From Sandaracinobacteroides sayramensis (GTDB lineage: Bacteria; Pseudomonadota; Alphaproteobacteria; Sphingomonadales; Sphingomonadaceae): 64,000 bases of DNA. A program made the position numbers and the translations under genes. The DNA is taken from contig NZ_JAKLSQ010000003.1 in NCBI RefSeq assembly GCF_022014495.1, positions 100,575 to 164,574 on the forward strand, in the 5' to 3' direction. The notes beneath the pieces were generated by a model, which worked only from the letters and a program-made list of their open reading frames with translations, was not told the DNA's origin and searched no databases. Shown one piece after another: positions 27,763 through 37,840 of the stretch (position 1 is the first letter of the stretch; each line of letters begins with the position of its first letter).

Positions 27763-29225
27763 GCCGGACGGGAACAGTGATCGTTGTGGACGACGATGCG
27801 GGCATTCGCACCGTCGTCCGCCAGGCCTTGCAGCGCGCGGGGCACAGCGTCCGGACGACGGACACCGCAGCCGGCTTGTGGAAGCTGATCGAGGAAGGGG
27901 TGGGCGACGTGCTGGTCACCGACGTCCGCCTGCCGGATGCGAATGGCCTCGACATGATCCCATTGGTGACCGCCCGCCGCCCCGGTTTACCGGTGATCGT
28001 GATGAGCGCGCAGAACACCCTTTCCACGGCCGTGCGCGCGACGGAACAGGGCGCCTTCGATTATCTGCCAAAGCCATTCGATCTCAATGAACTGACAAGA
28101 ACTGTTCAGAGCGCGATTGAAAATATTTCCGAAACCACGCAAGCCGATCCCCATGAGGAGGAAACCGAGCCGCTGCCGATGATCGGGCGTTCGGCGGCCA
28201 TGCAGGAAGTCTATCGCACGCTGGCCCGCGTCGTGCCCACGGACCTGACGGTGATGGTGCTGGGCGAAAGCGGAACCGGCAAGGAACTTGTGGCGCGCGC
28301 GCTCCACGATCTCGGGCCCCGCCGCACCGGCCCCTTCGTCGCCATCAACATGGGCGCCGTTCCGCGCGAATTGATCGAGACGGAATTGTTCGGCCACGAA
28401 CGGGGGGCCTTCACCGGAGCCGCCGCCCGCTCCTCCGGTCGTTTCGAGCAGGCGCAGGGCGGCACCTTGTTCCTGGACGAGATCGGCGACATGCCGATGG
28501 ACGCGCAGACACGCCTGCTGCGGGTGCTGCAGTCTGGCGAATTCACCACCGTTGGCGGCACGCGGGCGCTGAAGGCCGATGTGCGGATCGTGGTGGCGAC
28601 GCACAAGGATCTGCCGCGCCTGATCGATGCCGGCCTGTTCCGGGAAGACCTTTACTACCGGCTGAACGTGGTGCCGATCCGCCTTCCGCCTCTGCGGGCG
28701 CGTAGGGAGGATATTCCGGAACTGGCCCGGCATTTTCTGGATCGGGCCTCGGCCGAGGGCTTGCCGCGCAAGCTGCTGGATAGCGGGGCGACCGCCTGGC
28801 TGATGGAGCGGAACTGGCCTGGCAACGTCCGCGAACTGGAGAACGCCATGCGTCGCCTGGCGGCGCTTGCCCGCGACGAGGTGGTGACAGCGGGTGTCGC
28901 CGAACTCTGGATCGCGCGCGCCGACGGCGGGGCGGGGGAAGGACCTGCCGCGCCCGGGCGCAGCCACGCGCTGCCTCTGGAGACATCGCTGGAAGCGCTG
29001 GTTGGCGAATGGTTGCAACGGCATGTGGCGCAGTTGCCGGAACTGCCGGAAGATGGGCTTTATGACCGATTGCTGGCGGAGTTCGAGCGGCCGCTTCTGG
29101 AAACGGCGATGCTGCTCACGCGGGGCAACCAGTTGAAGGCGGCCAAATTGCTGGGCGTCAATCGCAACACGCTGCGCAAGATGCTGGCGGAGCGGGGGGT
29201 GGAGACAGCTACCGGACGGCGCTGA
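27759..29225 (+). CDS. ntrC: Nitrogen regulation response regulator NtrC
   Basis: 488-residue sigma-54 activator. The receiver domain has the acidic pocket at 11-13 and phosphoacceptor Asp55. The AAA+ domain has Walker A GESGTGKE at 169-176, the sigma-54 contact loop GAFTGA at 216-221, and Walker B GGTLFLDEIGDM at 234-245. A Fis-type helix-turn-helix ends the protein at about 455-478. All residues needed for sigma-54 activation are present, unlike the paralogue NtrX downstream. Partner of NtrB. Confidence 0.96.
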   Translation: MSRTGTVIVVDDDAGIRTVVRQALQRAGHSVRTTDTAAGLWKLIEEGVGDVLVTDVRLPDANGLDMIPLVTARRPGLPVIVMSAQNTLSTAVRATEQGAFDYLPKPFDLNELTRTVQSAIENISETTQADPHEEETEPLPMIGRSAAMQEVYRTLARVVPTDLTVMVLGESGTGKELVARALHDLGPRRTGPFVAINMGAVPRELIETELFGHERGAFTGAAARSSGRFEQAQGGTLFLDEIGDMPMDAQTRLLRVLQSGEFTTVGGTRALKADVRIVVATHKDLPRLIDAGLFREDLYYRLNVVPIRLPPLRARREDIPELARHFLDRASAEGLPRKLLDSGATAWLMERNWPGNVRELENAMRRLAALARDEVVTAGVAELWIARADGGAGEGPAAPGRSHALPLETSLEALVGEWLQRHVAQLPELPEDGLYDRLLAEFERPLLETAMLLTRGNQLKAAKLLGVNRNTLRKMLAERGVETATGRR

Positions 29226-29323
29226 GCCGGTTTTCTGCTGCGGCAGCCAGAGTCACCCATAGGTCACGCTGTGCCCGGATATGTGTTTCTTTGGCAACGC
29301 ATCTCTGCTAGTCATTCCCTAGC

Positions 29324-31597
29324 ATGATCACGTCTGCCGGATCCCTGGGCCAGCGCGCAGCCGTTCGTTTCCGTCTCGCGCGCCGGCGATTTGGTCGCTG
29401 GGCCGCTACGCCCGGCCAATCTGCGGGGCTGGAGATCGCCTTCGCGGCCGTGGCGCTGCTGGTTGGCCTTTCCTCCTACGCATTCCTTACCGGGCAGCGC
29501 GCACCCGCCGAGGGTTTTTCGCCCTCTCTGGTGGCGCTGCTTCTGGTGGCGAACCTGCTGCCGCTTCTGGCGCTGCTGTTCCTGATCGGCCGGCGCGTGG
29601 CCATCCTGATCGGCAATCGGCGGGCCGGCAGGGCGGGGGCGCAATTGCACGTCCGCCTGGTCGCGCTGTTCGCCGCATTGGCGGCCGCGCCTACGATCCT
29701 TGTCGTCATTTTCGCGGCCTTGCTGTTCCAGTTCGGCGTGCAATTCTGGTTCTCGGACCGGGCGAAGACCGTGCTCGACAACGCCGACCGCGTGGCACAA
29801 GCCTATGTGGACGAGAATACGTCGCGGATTCTGGACGACATCGTCGCCATGGGGCGCGATATCTCGAAATATTCCGCCGACTATGGCGTATCTTCCAGCA
29901 TGTTCCGCGAGGGGCTGGAGTTTCAGGTGGCGGCGCGCAACCTTTCGGAAGCCGCCGTGTTCCAGACACGGGAGGAAGGCCCCGCCATCCTCGTTGCCGC
30001 CAGCCTGGACGAACCCCTGACCCCCGCCCGCGTGGCGGCCTTGAACGTGACGGGTATCCGGCCAGGCGAGGCGCGAGCCATTGCCTCCGCCAAGGACCGG
30101 GTCGAAGCGATCGTTCGCCTGCAGACCACGGAACCCATTTTCGTCTACACCAGCCGCAAGGTGGAGCCGCGGGTTCTGGAGCAGGTCGCCCGCACGCAGG
30201 CGGCCATCAGCGACTATAAGGCGCTGACCGAGCGTTCGCGCGCCATGCAGTGGCGCTTCAACCTGATCCTGATCGTCGTATCGTTGCTGGTGGTGGCAGC
30301 CGCCGTCTGGTTCGCCATTCTGCTGGCGACGCGCATCGTCGAACCGATCGGCGAACTGGCCGAAGCCGCCGAACGGGTGGGGAAGGGGGATTTGAACGCG
30401 CGGGTCAACCCGCAAGGCACTGGCGATGAAATTGGCGCACTTGCCCGTAGTTTCAACAGGATGACGGCACAACTTAAAGCACAGCAACAGGCTTTGATCG
30501 GGGCGAACACACAGTCCGAGATGCGCCGGCGTTTCATGGAGGCGGTGCTGTCCGGAGTCTCGGCCGGCGTGCTTTCCATTGATGCGCAAGGGGTGATCCG
30601 GCTGGCGAACGCCAGCGCCGAAGCGCTTCTCGATTGCGGGCCACAAGGTCTGATCGGCCGGTCGATCGGGGAAGTCGTGCCCGAGTTCGCCGAGCTGCTG
30701 GATACGGCGCGAACGGAAGGGATCGCCGCCGCTGAAATCAGCCGGCTGCGGCCGCATGGGCGCAGCGGCACCGAAACGCAGACGCTGGCGGTTCGCCTGA
30801 CGGCGGACGCAGGGCAGGCGCGCAACTATATCCTGACCTTCGACGATATTTCGCAGCAACTGGCGGACCAGCGCCGGGCCGCCTGGTCCGACGTGGCGCG
30901 GCGGATCGCGCATGAAATCAAGAATCCGCTGACCCCGATCATCCTTTCGGCGGAGCGGCTGAAGCGCCGCTTCGGGCCGGAGATCGGGCAAGGGAAGGAC
31001 GTGTTCGACGAACTGACCGACACCATCGTGCGCCAGGTAGGCGATCTGCGCCGGATGGTGGACGAGTTTTCGGCCTTCGCGCGGATGCCGGCGCCGACCT
31101 TCCATGAGGAATCACTGGCGGAAATCGCCCGCCAGGCGATTTTCCTGGCGGAGGTGGCCACCCCCCATGTGCGCTTTCAGCTGCATGTGCCGGAAACCCT
31201 CCCGCCGTTCGTCTGCGATCGGCGGCAGATCGGCCAGGCTTTCACGAATCTGCTGAAAAATGCGTCGGAAGCCATTGTTTTAAAATCTGATCACTCCAAG
31301 GGCGAAGTCGATCTCACCATCCGATTGGATGGGAATGCGCTGGTCGTGGAAATCGCCGACACCGGCTGCGGAATCCCGCCCGAACTGCGCGAACGGCTGT
31401 TCGAACCCTATGTCACGACGCGCCAGCGCGGCACCGGGCTCGGCCTCGCCATCGTGAAACGCATCGTCGAGGACCATCACGGCCGGCTCGAAATCTCCAA
31501 CCGGGATGAAGGGGGCGCGCTTGCCCGGATGGAATTCGACCTTGCCGCCAATCGCGCCCTTATTCCAACCCCCGAACCCGAACAGGTGACCAGCTAG
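29324..31597 (+). CDS. ntrY: Membrane sensor histidine kinase NtrY
   Basis: 757 residues. Hydrophobic helices lie near 36-55, 67-91 and 112-136, then a sensing region, a fourth helix near 312-335 and a HAMP domain (about 338-392). A PAS domain (about 405-510) precedes phosphoacceptor His530 in RIAHEIKNPLTPIILS, and the C-terminal ATPase domain carries ADTGCGIPPELRERLFEPY. It is thought to sense redox or nitrogen state and to control NtrX. It starts 98 bp after ntrC, so it may have its own promoter, and it abuts ntrX with no gap. Confidence 0.95.
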   Translation: MITSAGSLGQRAAVRFRLARRRFGRWAATPGQSAGLEIAFAAVALLVGLSSYAFLTGQRAPAEGFSPSLVALLLVANLLPLLALLFLIGRRVAILIGNRRAGRAGAQLHVRLVALFAALAAAPTILVVIFAALLFQFGVQFWFSDRAKTVLDNADRVAQAYVDENTSRILDDIVAMGRDISKYSADYGVSSSMFREGLEFQVAARNLSEAAVFQTREEGPAILVAASLDEPLTPARVAALNVTGIRPGEARAIASAKDRVEAIVRLQTTEPIFVYTSRKVEPRVLEQVARTQAAISDYKALTERSRAMQWRFNLILIVVSLLVVAAAVWFAILLATRIVEPIGELAEAAERVGKGDLNARVNPQGTGDEIGALARSFNRMTAQLKAQQQALIGANTQSEMRRRFMEAVLSGVSAGVLSIDAQGVIRLANASAEALLDCGPQGLIGRSIGEVVPEFAELLDTARTEGIAAAEISRLRPHGRSGTETQTLAVRLTADAGQARNYILTFDDISQQLADQRRAAWSDVARRIAHEIKNPLTPIILSAERLKRRFGPEIGQGKDVFDELTDTIVRQVGDLRRMVDEFSAFARMPAPTFHEESLAEIARQAIFLAEVATPHVRFQLHVPETLPPFVCDRRQIGQAFTNLLKNASEAIVLKSDHSKGEVDLTIRLDGNALVVEIADTGCGIPPELRERLFEPYVTTRQRGTGLGLAIVKRIVEDHHGRLEISNRDEGGALARMEFDLAANRALIPTPEPEQVTS

Positions 31598-32986
31598 ATG
31601 CCGCTCGACATTCTCGTCGTCGATGACGAAGCCGATATTCGTTCCCTGATCGCCGGGGTGCTGGAAGACGAGGGCTATCGCCCCCGAACCGCCGCCGACA
31701 GCGATGCCACGCTGGCAGCACTGGCCGAACGGCGTCCGTCGCTGTTGATCCTGGACATCTGGCTGCAGGGCTCGAAGCTGGACGGGCTCGAACTTCTGGA
31801 TGTGGTCAAGGAGAAGGATCCCGGGCTTCCGGTCCTCATCATTTCCGGCCACGGCAATCTCGACACCGCTGTGGCTGCGATCAAGCGGGGCGCCTGGGAT
31901 TTCATCGAAAAGCCGTTCCAGGCCGACCAGTTGCTGATGGCGGTCGCCCGGGCGACCGAGACGGAGCGGTTGCGGCGCGAGGTGGACGAACTGCGCAATC
32001 TGGCCGGGCTGGAGAATGAGCTCACCGGGTCCAGCCAGGCCATCAACGCCGTGCGGGCGACCATCAAGCGGGTCGGGGCGACTGGAAGCCGCGTGCTCAT
32101 CCAGGGGCCGGCGGGTTCCGGCAAGGAGGTGGCGGCGCGCCTGCTGCACCGCTGGTCCGGCCGGGCGGATCGCCCCTTCGTCGTGGTGGCGGCGGCGCGG
32201 ATGGAGCCGGACCGGGTCGAGGAGGAATTGTTCGGGGAAGAGCAGGGCGGCGAGCTGATCCGGCCCGGCCTGCTGGAAGTGGCCGATGGCGGCACGCTGT
32301 TCATCGACGAAGTCGCCGACATGCCGTTGACGACACAGGCCAAAATTCTCCGTGTGCTGACGGACCAGAGCTTTCAGCGCGTTGGCGGCACAAGGTCGAT
32401 CAAGGTCGATGTCCGTGTGGTGTCGGCGACCGCGCGCGATCTGGCGGCCGAAATCCAGACCGGACGTTTCCGCGAGGATCTCTATTATCGCCTGAATGTC
32501 GTGCCCGTGCGCCTGCCGGCCCTTGCCGAGCGGCGGGAGGATATTCCGCATCTCGCGGAATATTTCCTGGCCCGGCTCGCGAACGAACGGCGGGTGAAGA
32601 CTCCGGCGATCAGCGAGGAAGCGGTGGCGGCGCTTCAGGCCTATACATGGCCCGGCAATGTGCGGCAGCTTCGGAACATCGTGGAGCGCACGCTGATCCT
32701 GGCGCCCGCCAACGCCATGGAGCGCATCGACCTGGAGCAGCTTCCCCCGGAACTGACGGCGGAACCGGCGCGCCTCCTGCCGGACCAGGCGGCGCGTTCC
32801 ATCATGGGCACGCCGCTGAGGGAAGCGCGCGAGGCCTTCGAGCGCGAGTATCTGAAAGTCCAGATTCGCCGTTTTTCCGGCAATATCAGCCGGACCGCCG
32901 CCTTTATCGGCATGGAGCGCTCGGCGCTGCACAGAAAGTTGAAGGCGCTGGGAATTTCCGAGCATGACCGCGATGAAATCGAATGA
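31598..32986 (+). CDS. ntrX: Response regulator NtrX, lacking the GAFTGA loop
   Basis: 462 residues: receiver domain with phosphoacceptor Asp53, AAA+ domain with Walker A GPAGSGKE at 170-177 and Walker B GGTLFIDEVADM at 231-242, and a Fis helix-turn-helix at about 427-452. Where NtrC has ELFGHERGAFTGA, this protein reads ELFGEEQGGELIRPGLLE (210-227), so the sigma-54 contact loop is missing. It may therefore act on sigma-70 promoters or as a repressor (inference). Its ATG directly follows the ntrY stop. Confidence 0.95.
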   Translation: MPLDILVVDDEADIRSLIAGVLEDEGYRPRTAADSDATLAALAERRPSLLILDIWLQGSKLDGLELLDVVKEKDPGLPVLIISGHGNLDTAVAAIKRGAWDFIEKPFQADQLLMAVARATETERLRREVDELRNLAGLENELTGSSQAINAVRATIKRVGATGSRVLIQGPAGSGKEVAARLLHRWSGRADRPFVVVAAARMEPDRVEEELFGEEQGGELIRPGLLEVADGGTLFIDEVADMPLTTQAKILRVLTDQSFQRVGGTRSIKVDVRVVSATARDLAAEIQTGRFREDLYYRLNVVPVRLPALAERREDIPHLAEYFLARLANERRVKTPAISEEAVAALQAYTWPGNVRQLRNIVERTLILAPANAMERIDLEQLPPELTAEPARLLPDQAARSIMGTPLREAREAFEREYLKVQIRRFSGNISRTAAFIGMERSALHRKLKALGISEHDRDEIE

Positions 32987-33114
32987 GCCCCGGTTGTGCG
33001 AATGCCTCTGGCCGACTAAATAGCGGCTGAGCGCATCAGGGATGCGATGGCCGACGCCGGGCAACGGCGCGGGTGCGGGCGCCACTGCCCGCCAAGACCG
33101 AAAGAAGGCAACGG

Positions 33115-33381
33115 ATGGCCGAGAAGGCGAAGGCGAACGACAAGGCGAACAATTTGCAGGATGTGTTCCTGAATGCCGTTCGCAAGCAGAAGATTCCCGT
33201 GACGATGTTCCTGGTGAACGGGGTCAAGCTTCAGGGTGTCATCACCTGGTTCGACAATTTTTCGGTCCTGCTTCGCCGGGATGGCCATTCGCAACTTGTC
33301 TACAAGCATGCGATCTCGACCGTGATGCCGGCCGCGCCGGTGCAATTGTTCGATCCTGAGCGGACGGACGAGGAAGTTTGA
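33115..33381 (+). CDS. hfq: RNA chaperone Hfq
   Basis: 88-residue hexameric Sm-like protein that pairs small RNAs with mRNAs. The Sm1 motif ([20 protein letters not shown], about 26-45) and the Sm2 motif with YKHAIST (about 63-69) are intact. The C-terminal tail is short, as usual in alphaproteobacteria. The start ATG 33115 is preceded by GAAAGAAGG. It overlaps the hflX start by 4 bp. Confidence 0.96.
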   Translation: MAEKAKANDKANNLQDVFLNAVRKQKIPVTMFLVNGVKLQGVITWFDNFSVLLRRDGHSQLVYKHAISTVMPAAPVQLFDPERTDEEV

Positions 33382-34760
33382 TCGAAACGACTGGCCCCAC
33401 CGCCGGGGTTGAATTTCGCGGAACGGATTCCGCGATTGGTATCGACCGGCGCGGGTTCGACCAGGCGCTGGGCACCAGCTTCGGCGCCCCGGCCGTCGTC
33501 ATTCATCCGGTGATGCCGGGCCGGGCGGTCGGCTCCGCCCGCTCCCCCGAGGCGCGGCTGGAGGAGATCGTCGGCCTCGCGGCGGCGATCCGTCTCGATG
33601 TGCGCGATTCCATCCTGTTTCGCCTGCGAACCCTGTCTCCCTCGACATTGCTGGGCAAAGGCCAACTCGAGCGCCTGTCCGCCGCGGTGCAGGCGCATGA
33701 AGCGGAGGTGGTGGTGGTCGATGCCGCCATCACGCCCATCCAGCAGAAGAATCTGGAAAAGGCGCTGAAGGCGAAAGTGATCGACCGGACGGGCCTGATC
33801 CTGGAAATCTTCGGCGAAAGGGCGGCGACTGCCGAAGGGCGGTTGCAGGTGGAACTGGCGCATCTGGAATATCAGGCCGGGCGCCTCGTGCGGAGCTGGA
33901 CCCACCTCGAGCGGCAGCGCGGCGGCTTCGGCTTTCTGGGCGGCCCTGGCGAAACGCAGATCGAAACCGACCGGCGGTTGCTGCGCGACCGGATTTCGCG
34001 GCTGAAGAAGGAACTGGAATCCGTCCGGCGCACGCGAACCCTGCATCGCGCCCGCCGGCAGCGCGCGCCCAGCCCGGTGGTCGCGCTGGTGGGCTACACC
34101 AATGCCGGGAAATCCACTCTGTTCAACCGCTTGACCGGAGCGGAGGTGATGGCGAAGGATTTGCTGTTTGCCACCCTCGACCCGACCATGCGGGCCATCC
34201 ACCTGCCGGGCTCGACTCCGGGCGGGAACAAGGTGATTCTCTCCGACACGGTGGGGTTCATCTCCGATCTGCCGACGGAACTGGTCGCCGCCTTTCGCGC
34301 CACGCTGGAAGAAGTGATGGAGGCGGACCTTCTGGTGCATGTCCGCGACCTTTCCCACCCCGACAGTGAGGCACAGGCCGCGGATGTCGAGCAGGTTCTC
34401 GCCTCCCTGGGCGTGCTGGAAGGGGAGGGCAGGATTCCGATGATCGAGGCCCTGAACAAGGCCGATCGCCTGGATCCCGAAACGCATGAGGCCGCGATCG
34501 AGCGGGCCGCCCGCGACCCGGATGTAGTGCTGGTGTCGGCGCTTACAGGGCAGGGGATGGAAGCGCTGAAGGCGCTGGTGGCCGACCGGCTGCAAGGGCC
34601 GGGCGAAGTGCATGAGGTGGAACTGCATCCGTCGGATGGCCGTCGCCTCGCCTGGCTGCATGCCAATGGCGAAGTGATCGAACAGCGCGAGAAGGGCGGG
34701 CAGATACAGGTGAAGGTCCGCCTGACGCCCGATTCCGAACGCCGTTTTCAGGCGCTCTGA
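33378..34760 (+). CDS. hflX: Ribosome-associated GTPase HflX
   Basis: 460 residues. The start is a TTG at 33378 that overlaps the hfq stop (TTGA), with GAGGAAG just upstream. An N-terminal nucleotide-binding domain, a helical linker with [19 protein letters not shown] (about 182-200), and a GTPase domain with G1 GYTNAGKS at 239-246 and G3 DTVGF define the family. HflX splits stalled ribosomes after heat stress. Pairing with hfq is widely conserved. Confidence 0.93.
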   Translation: MIETTGPTAGVEFRGTDSAIGIDRRGFDQALGTSFGAPAVVIHPVMPGRAVGSARSPEARLEEIVGLAAAIRLDVRDSILFRLRTLSPSTLLGKGQLERLSAAVQAHEAEVVVVDAAITPIQQKNLEKALKAKVIDRTGLILEIFGERAATAEGRLQVELAHLEYQAGRLVRSWTHLERQRGGFGFLGGPGETQIETDRRLLRDRISRLKKELESVRRTRTLHRARRQRAPSPVVALVGYTNAGKSTLFNRLTGAEVMAKDLLFATLDPTMRAIHLPGSTPGGNKVILSDTVGFISDLPTELVAAFRATLEEVMEADLLVHVRDLSHPDSEAQAADVEQVLASLGVLEGEGRIPMIEALNKADRLDPETHEAAIERAARDPDVVLVSALTGQGMEALKALVADRLQGPGEVHEVELHPSDGRRLAWLHANGEVIEQREKGGQIQVKVRLTPDSERRFQAL

Positions 34761-34763
34761 ATG

Positions 34764-35531
34764 CTATAAGCGCTTGGAACTCTGCCAAAGCGCCTCTTGT
34801 TCGGACAAGGATAATTTCGAAAAATCAGGTTCTTTTTCGATTTTTCTAAATCGTTGTTCGAACTTTCTGTTGGCAGCCCTCAGCACAGCTTCCGGGTCCA
34901 CCCCCAGTTTGCGGACATAGTTTGCGGCGGCGAACAACAGATCCCCGGCTTCTTCCTCCAGATCGGCAGGGGTTTCGGCCTGCGCCACTTCCTCCAGCTC
35001 TTCATGGATTTTGGCAAGCGGGCCACTCGGGTCGGGCCAATCGAAACCTGTGCGGGCCGCGCGATTCGCCAGCTTTTCGGCGCGTGTCAGGGCAGGGAGG
35101 GTTAGTGCGATTCCGTCTAGAACGGAATCCCTAGGTTTTTCCGCTGCCTTGATCGATTCCCAGTTCGCTTTCACCTCTTCGGCGCAGAGCGGGATGCTGG
35201 AGCGGAAGATATGCGGGTGGCGCCGCTCCATCTTGTCGCAAATCCCACGCCCTACATCGGCCAATGTGAAATGCCCGGCTTCGGCCGCCATTTGCGCATG
35301 GAATACCACCTGCAGCAGAAGGTCGCCCAGTTCTTCGCACAGATCGGCCATATCCTGGCGGGCGATCGCATCGGCCACCTCATGCGCTTCTTCAAGCGTA
35401 TAGGGGGCGATGCTCGCGAAATCCTGGGCGCGATCCCATTCGCAGCCATCAGGGCCACGCAGCCGCTCCATGATGTCTGCAAGCCGGCCGAATTCGGCGA
35501 GCGCCTGGCTCTTGTCCTTGTCTGCCATCAT
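34764..35531 (-). CDS. mazG: Nucleoside triphosphate pyrophosphohydrolase MazG
   Basis: 255 residues with two MazG helical domains. The first has CEWDRAQDFASIAPYTLEEA near 29-48 and the metal-binding EELGDLLLQVVFHA; the second has EELEEVAQAETPADLEEEAGDLLFA. It hydrolyses non-canonical or excess NTPs. The gene ends 3 bp from the convergent hflX stop. The last 60 bases of coding sequence are AT-rich. A start one codon later (35528) is possible. Confidence 0.93.
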   Translation of the reverse strand: MMADKDKSQALAEFGRLADIMERLRGPDGCEWDRAQDFASIAPYTLEEAHEVADAIARQDMADLCEELGDLLLQVVFHAQMAAEAGHFTLADVGRGICDKMERRHPHIFRSSIPLCAEEVKANWESIKAAEKPRDSVLDGIALTLPALTRAEKLANRAARTGFDWPDPSGPLAKIHEELEEVAQAETPADLEEEAGDLLFAAANYVRKLGVDPEAVLRAANRKFEQRFRKIEKEPDFSKLSLSEQEALWQSSKRL

Positions 35532-35608
35532 CTTTCATCCTTCCGACCGGGGCGAACGGGATGTCCGCCATATCCGCCGGAAGCGCGAACGGAAACAGGG
35601 AAGGGCGA

Positions 35609-36031
35609 TCAGCCGCCGGCGTCAGGACGCGCGGAGGCCTCCAATTGCGCCGCCATCAGTTGATGCAGAAGGTTGATGGCTTTCAACGGCCGCACCATTA
35701 TCTTGAAATGGGTTATAAGCCCTTCGGAATCAAAGCTGATCATATCAACGCCGTTGATCGCGATGCCCTGAATTTCAGTCGTGAATTCCAGGATCGCGCC
35801 ATTCTCGTTCAGCCATTCGCCGACATAGGCAAAGCCATCGCCGCCCAGCACCTTCTCGGCGCTGGCCAGATATTTGAACGCTATCTCCCGCCCGCGCTGC
35901 GGCGTGTGGACGACCGGGCTTTCAAACACGACATCCGGATGCAGCAAATCCCAAAGGACCTGCCTGTCGTGGTTCCGGATAAAGTCATGCCAGTGCCGAA
36001 CATGGGCGCTCGTTTTCGATGTATCGCTCAT
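35609..36031 (-). CDS. SnoaL-like / NTF2-fold protein
   Basis: 140 residues from ATG 36031 (MSDTSKTSAHVRHWHDFIR). The cone-shaped alpha+beta fold shows as an N-terminal helix, DLLHPDVVFESPV near 28-40, and beta strands such as ILEFTTEIQGIAINGVDMIS. Members are isomerases, ketosteroid-type cyclases or ligand binders; no catalytic residues are decisive here. It is separated from mazG by 77 bp and probably has its own promoter. Confidence 0.75.
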   Translation of the reverse strand: MSDTSKTSAHVRHWHDFIRNHDRQVLWDLLHPDVVFESPVVHTPQRGREIAFKYLASAEKVLGGDGFAYVGEWLNENGAILEFTTEIQGIAINGVDMISFDSEGLITHFKIMVRPLKAINLLHQLMAAQLEASARPDAGG

Positions 36032-36266
36032 CGGGAGACGATAGCGAAAGGGGAAGGCGGTGAGGACTGGCAAAGAGGATGGCTGTCTTCGCTTACCTTT
36101 AATCCGATAATCTATATTATGTTAATAAACATATTCCAGAAACGGATTTGGCTGCCCCCTGTTGGTGCTGGCCCATGGCATGCGCTACATCTTCCAGGAT
36201 GCACTATCTGCAACGCTCCCATTGCCGCCAGAAGCAAAGCGATCCGAGCGCGATGAGGAGAAGTAA

Positions 36267-37667
36267 ATGAGCTGGAACCGCCGCAAGGCCATCGATTCGG
36301 TTGCAGATGTGGCGGAACACCACAAGCTGACTCCTACCCTCGGCTGGCCGCACCTCGTCGCGCTGGGCGTCGGGGCGATCGTCGGCACCGGTATCCTGAC
36401 GCTGATCGGCGTCGGAGCCGACAAGGCCGGGCCAGCGGTGATCCTTTCCTTCGCGATCGCCGGGCTGATCTGCGCCTGCGCGGCGCTTTGCTATGCCGAG
36501 ATGGCAGTGATGATCCCCGCTTCCGGCAGCGCCTACACCTACAGCTATGTCGTCATCGGCGAGCTTTTCGCCTGGGTGATCGGCTGGAGCCTCATTCTGG
36601 AATATAGTCTGGTCGTCAGCGCCGTCGCGGTGGGCTGGTCGGGCTATGCCGCGCCGCTGCTGGGAGCCATGTTCGGGGCATCGATGGACTGGATGCAGGC
36701 CCCCGAACTGGGCGGCATCGCGAATCTGCCGGCCATCGCCATCATCATCGTGGTCGCCGGCCTGCTGCTGGTGGGAACCCGCGAAAGCGCGACGCTCAAC
36801 GCGCTTCTGGTGATCGTGAAGATCGTGGCGCTGCTGGTGTTCGTGGCGGTCGCCCTGCCCGCATTCGATTCGCAGAATCTCAGCCCCTTCATGCCGTTCG
36901 GCTTCGGCAAGGCCATCGATGCCGGTGGCGCCGAACGCGGCGTGATGGCGGCAGCCGCCATTATCTTCTTTGCTTTCTATGGCTTCGATGCGATCGCCAC
37001 GGCCGCGGAGGAAACCAGGAATCCAGGCCGCAACCTTCCGCTTGGAATCGTCGGCTCGATGATCGCCTGCATCCTCATCTACATGGTCGTCGCGGCGGTC
37101 GCGGTGGGCGCCCTTCCCTTCAGCAGCTTCGCCAACAGCCCGGAGCCGCTGGCGCTGATCCTGCGGGAGCTTCAGAAGCCATGGGCCGCCACCTATCTTG
37201 CCGGCTCGGCCGTCGTGGCGCTCCCCACCGTCATCCTCGCCTTCCTTTACGGCCAAAGCCGGATCTTCTTCGTGATGGCACGCGATCGTCTGCTGCCGCA
37301 GGGGCTGGCGAAAGTCTCCAGCCGTGGAACACCCGTGCGCATCACCCTCTTCACCGCCACCATCGTCGGCCTGATCGCCGGCTTTTTCCCGCTCGCCGAA
37401 ATCGCCGCGCTGGCGAACGCCGGAACCCTCGCAGCCTTCGTGGCGGTTGCCGTCTGCATGCTGATCATGCGCCGCCGCGCGCCGGACATGCCACGTCTGT
37501 TCCGGACACCGGCCGCCCCTCTGGTGGGGGGCGTGGCGATCATCGGCTGCCTCTATCTGTTCTTCAGCCTGCCCAGCAGCACGCAGCTTTACTTCCTGCT
37601 CTGGAATCTCATCGGAATCCTGATCTATCTGCTCTTCGGCCGGCGAAGAGCCAACCCTGCAGGCTGA
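36267..37667 (+). CDS. APC family amino acid permease
   Basis: 466-residue inner membrane transporter with about twelve hydrophobic helices. The first has the substrate-site motif GVGAIVGTGILTLIG near residue 30-44, and IIFFAFYGFDAIATAAEETRNPGRN around 232-256 is the conserved helix-6/loop region. It resembles the cationic amino acid / YfnA-like subgroup. Substrate not determined. The start has GAGGAGAAGTAA immediately upstream. Confidence 0.9.
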   Translation: MSWNRRKAIDSVADVAEHHKLTPTLGWPHLVALGVGAIVGTGILTLIGVGADKAGPAVILSFAIAGLICACAALCYAEMAVMIPASGSAYTYSYVVIGELFAWVIGWSLILEYSLVVSAVAVGWSGYAAPLLGAMFGASMDWMQAPELGGIANLPAIAIIIVVAGLLLVGTRESATLNALLVIVKIVALLVFVAVALPAFDSQNLSPFMPFGFGKAIDAGGAERGVMAAAAIIFFAFYGFDAIATAAEETRNPGRNLPLGIVGSMIACILIYMVVAAVAVGALPFSSFANSPEPLALILRELQKPWAATYLAGSAVVALPTVILAFLYGQSRIFFVMARDRLLPQGLAKVSSRGTPVRITLFTATIVGLIAGFFPLAEIAALANAGTLAAFVAVAVCMLIMRRRAPDMPRLFRTPAAPLVGGVAIIGCLYLFFSLPSSTQLYFLLWNLIGILIYLLFGRRRANPAG

Positions 37668-37672
37668 TCGGC

Positions 37673-37840
37673 TCAGGCAAATCCCAGCAAGCGCACGACA
37701 AGGAACAGGGCAACCAGGATAACCGCCCAGATGAGCGCCATGCGCAATAGGGTGCCAGACCCCATTGCCTGGAAACGGTTCCAGTTCAGCGCGAGCACCA
37801 GCGCCAGCGACGCCAGCACGGAAATCAGGGCCATGGTCAT
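37673..37840 (-). CDS. Small two-helix membrane protein
   Basis: 55 residues: MTMALISVLASLALVLALNW forms one helix, a basic/polar turn RFQAMGSGTLLR follows, and a second helix (about 34-53) ends the protein. Its ATG overlaps the stop of the upstream MBL hydrolase (ATGA), which supports it as a real coupled gene. I do not recognise a family name. A longer in-frame reading to 38548 is antisense-like noise. Confidence 0.7.
   Translation of the reverse strand: MTMALISVLASLALVLALNWNRFQAMGSGTLLRMALIWAVILVALFLVVRLLGFA

Noticed and set aside
29312-33085. Two ~600-codon frames antisense to ntrY and ntrX
   Set aside because: Composition is biased to Arg/Gln/His and the sense genes are unambiguous.
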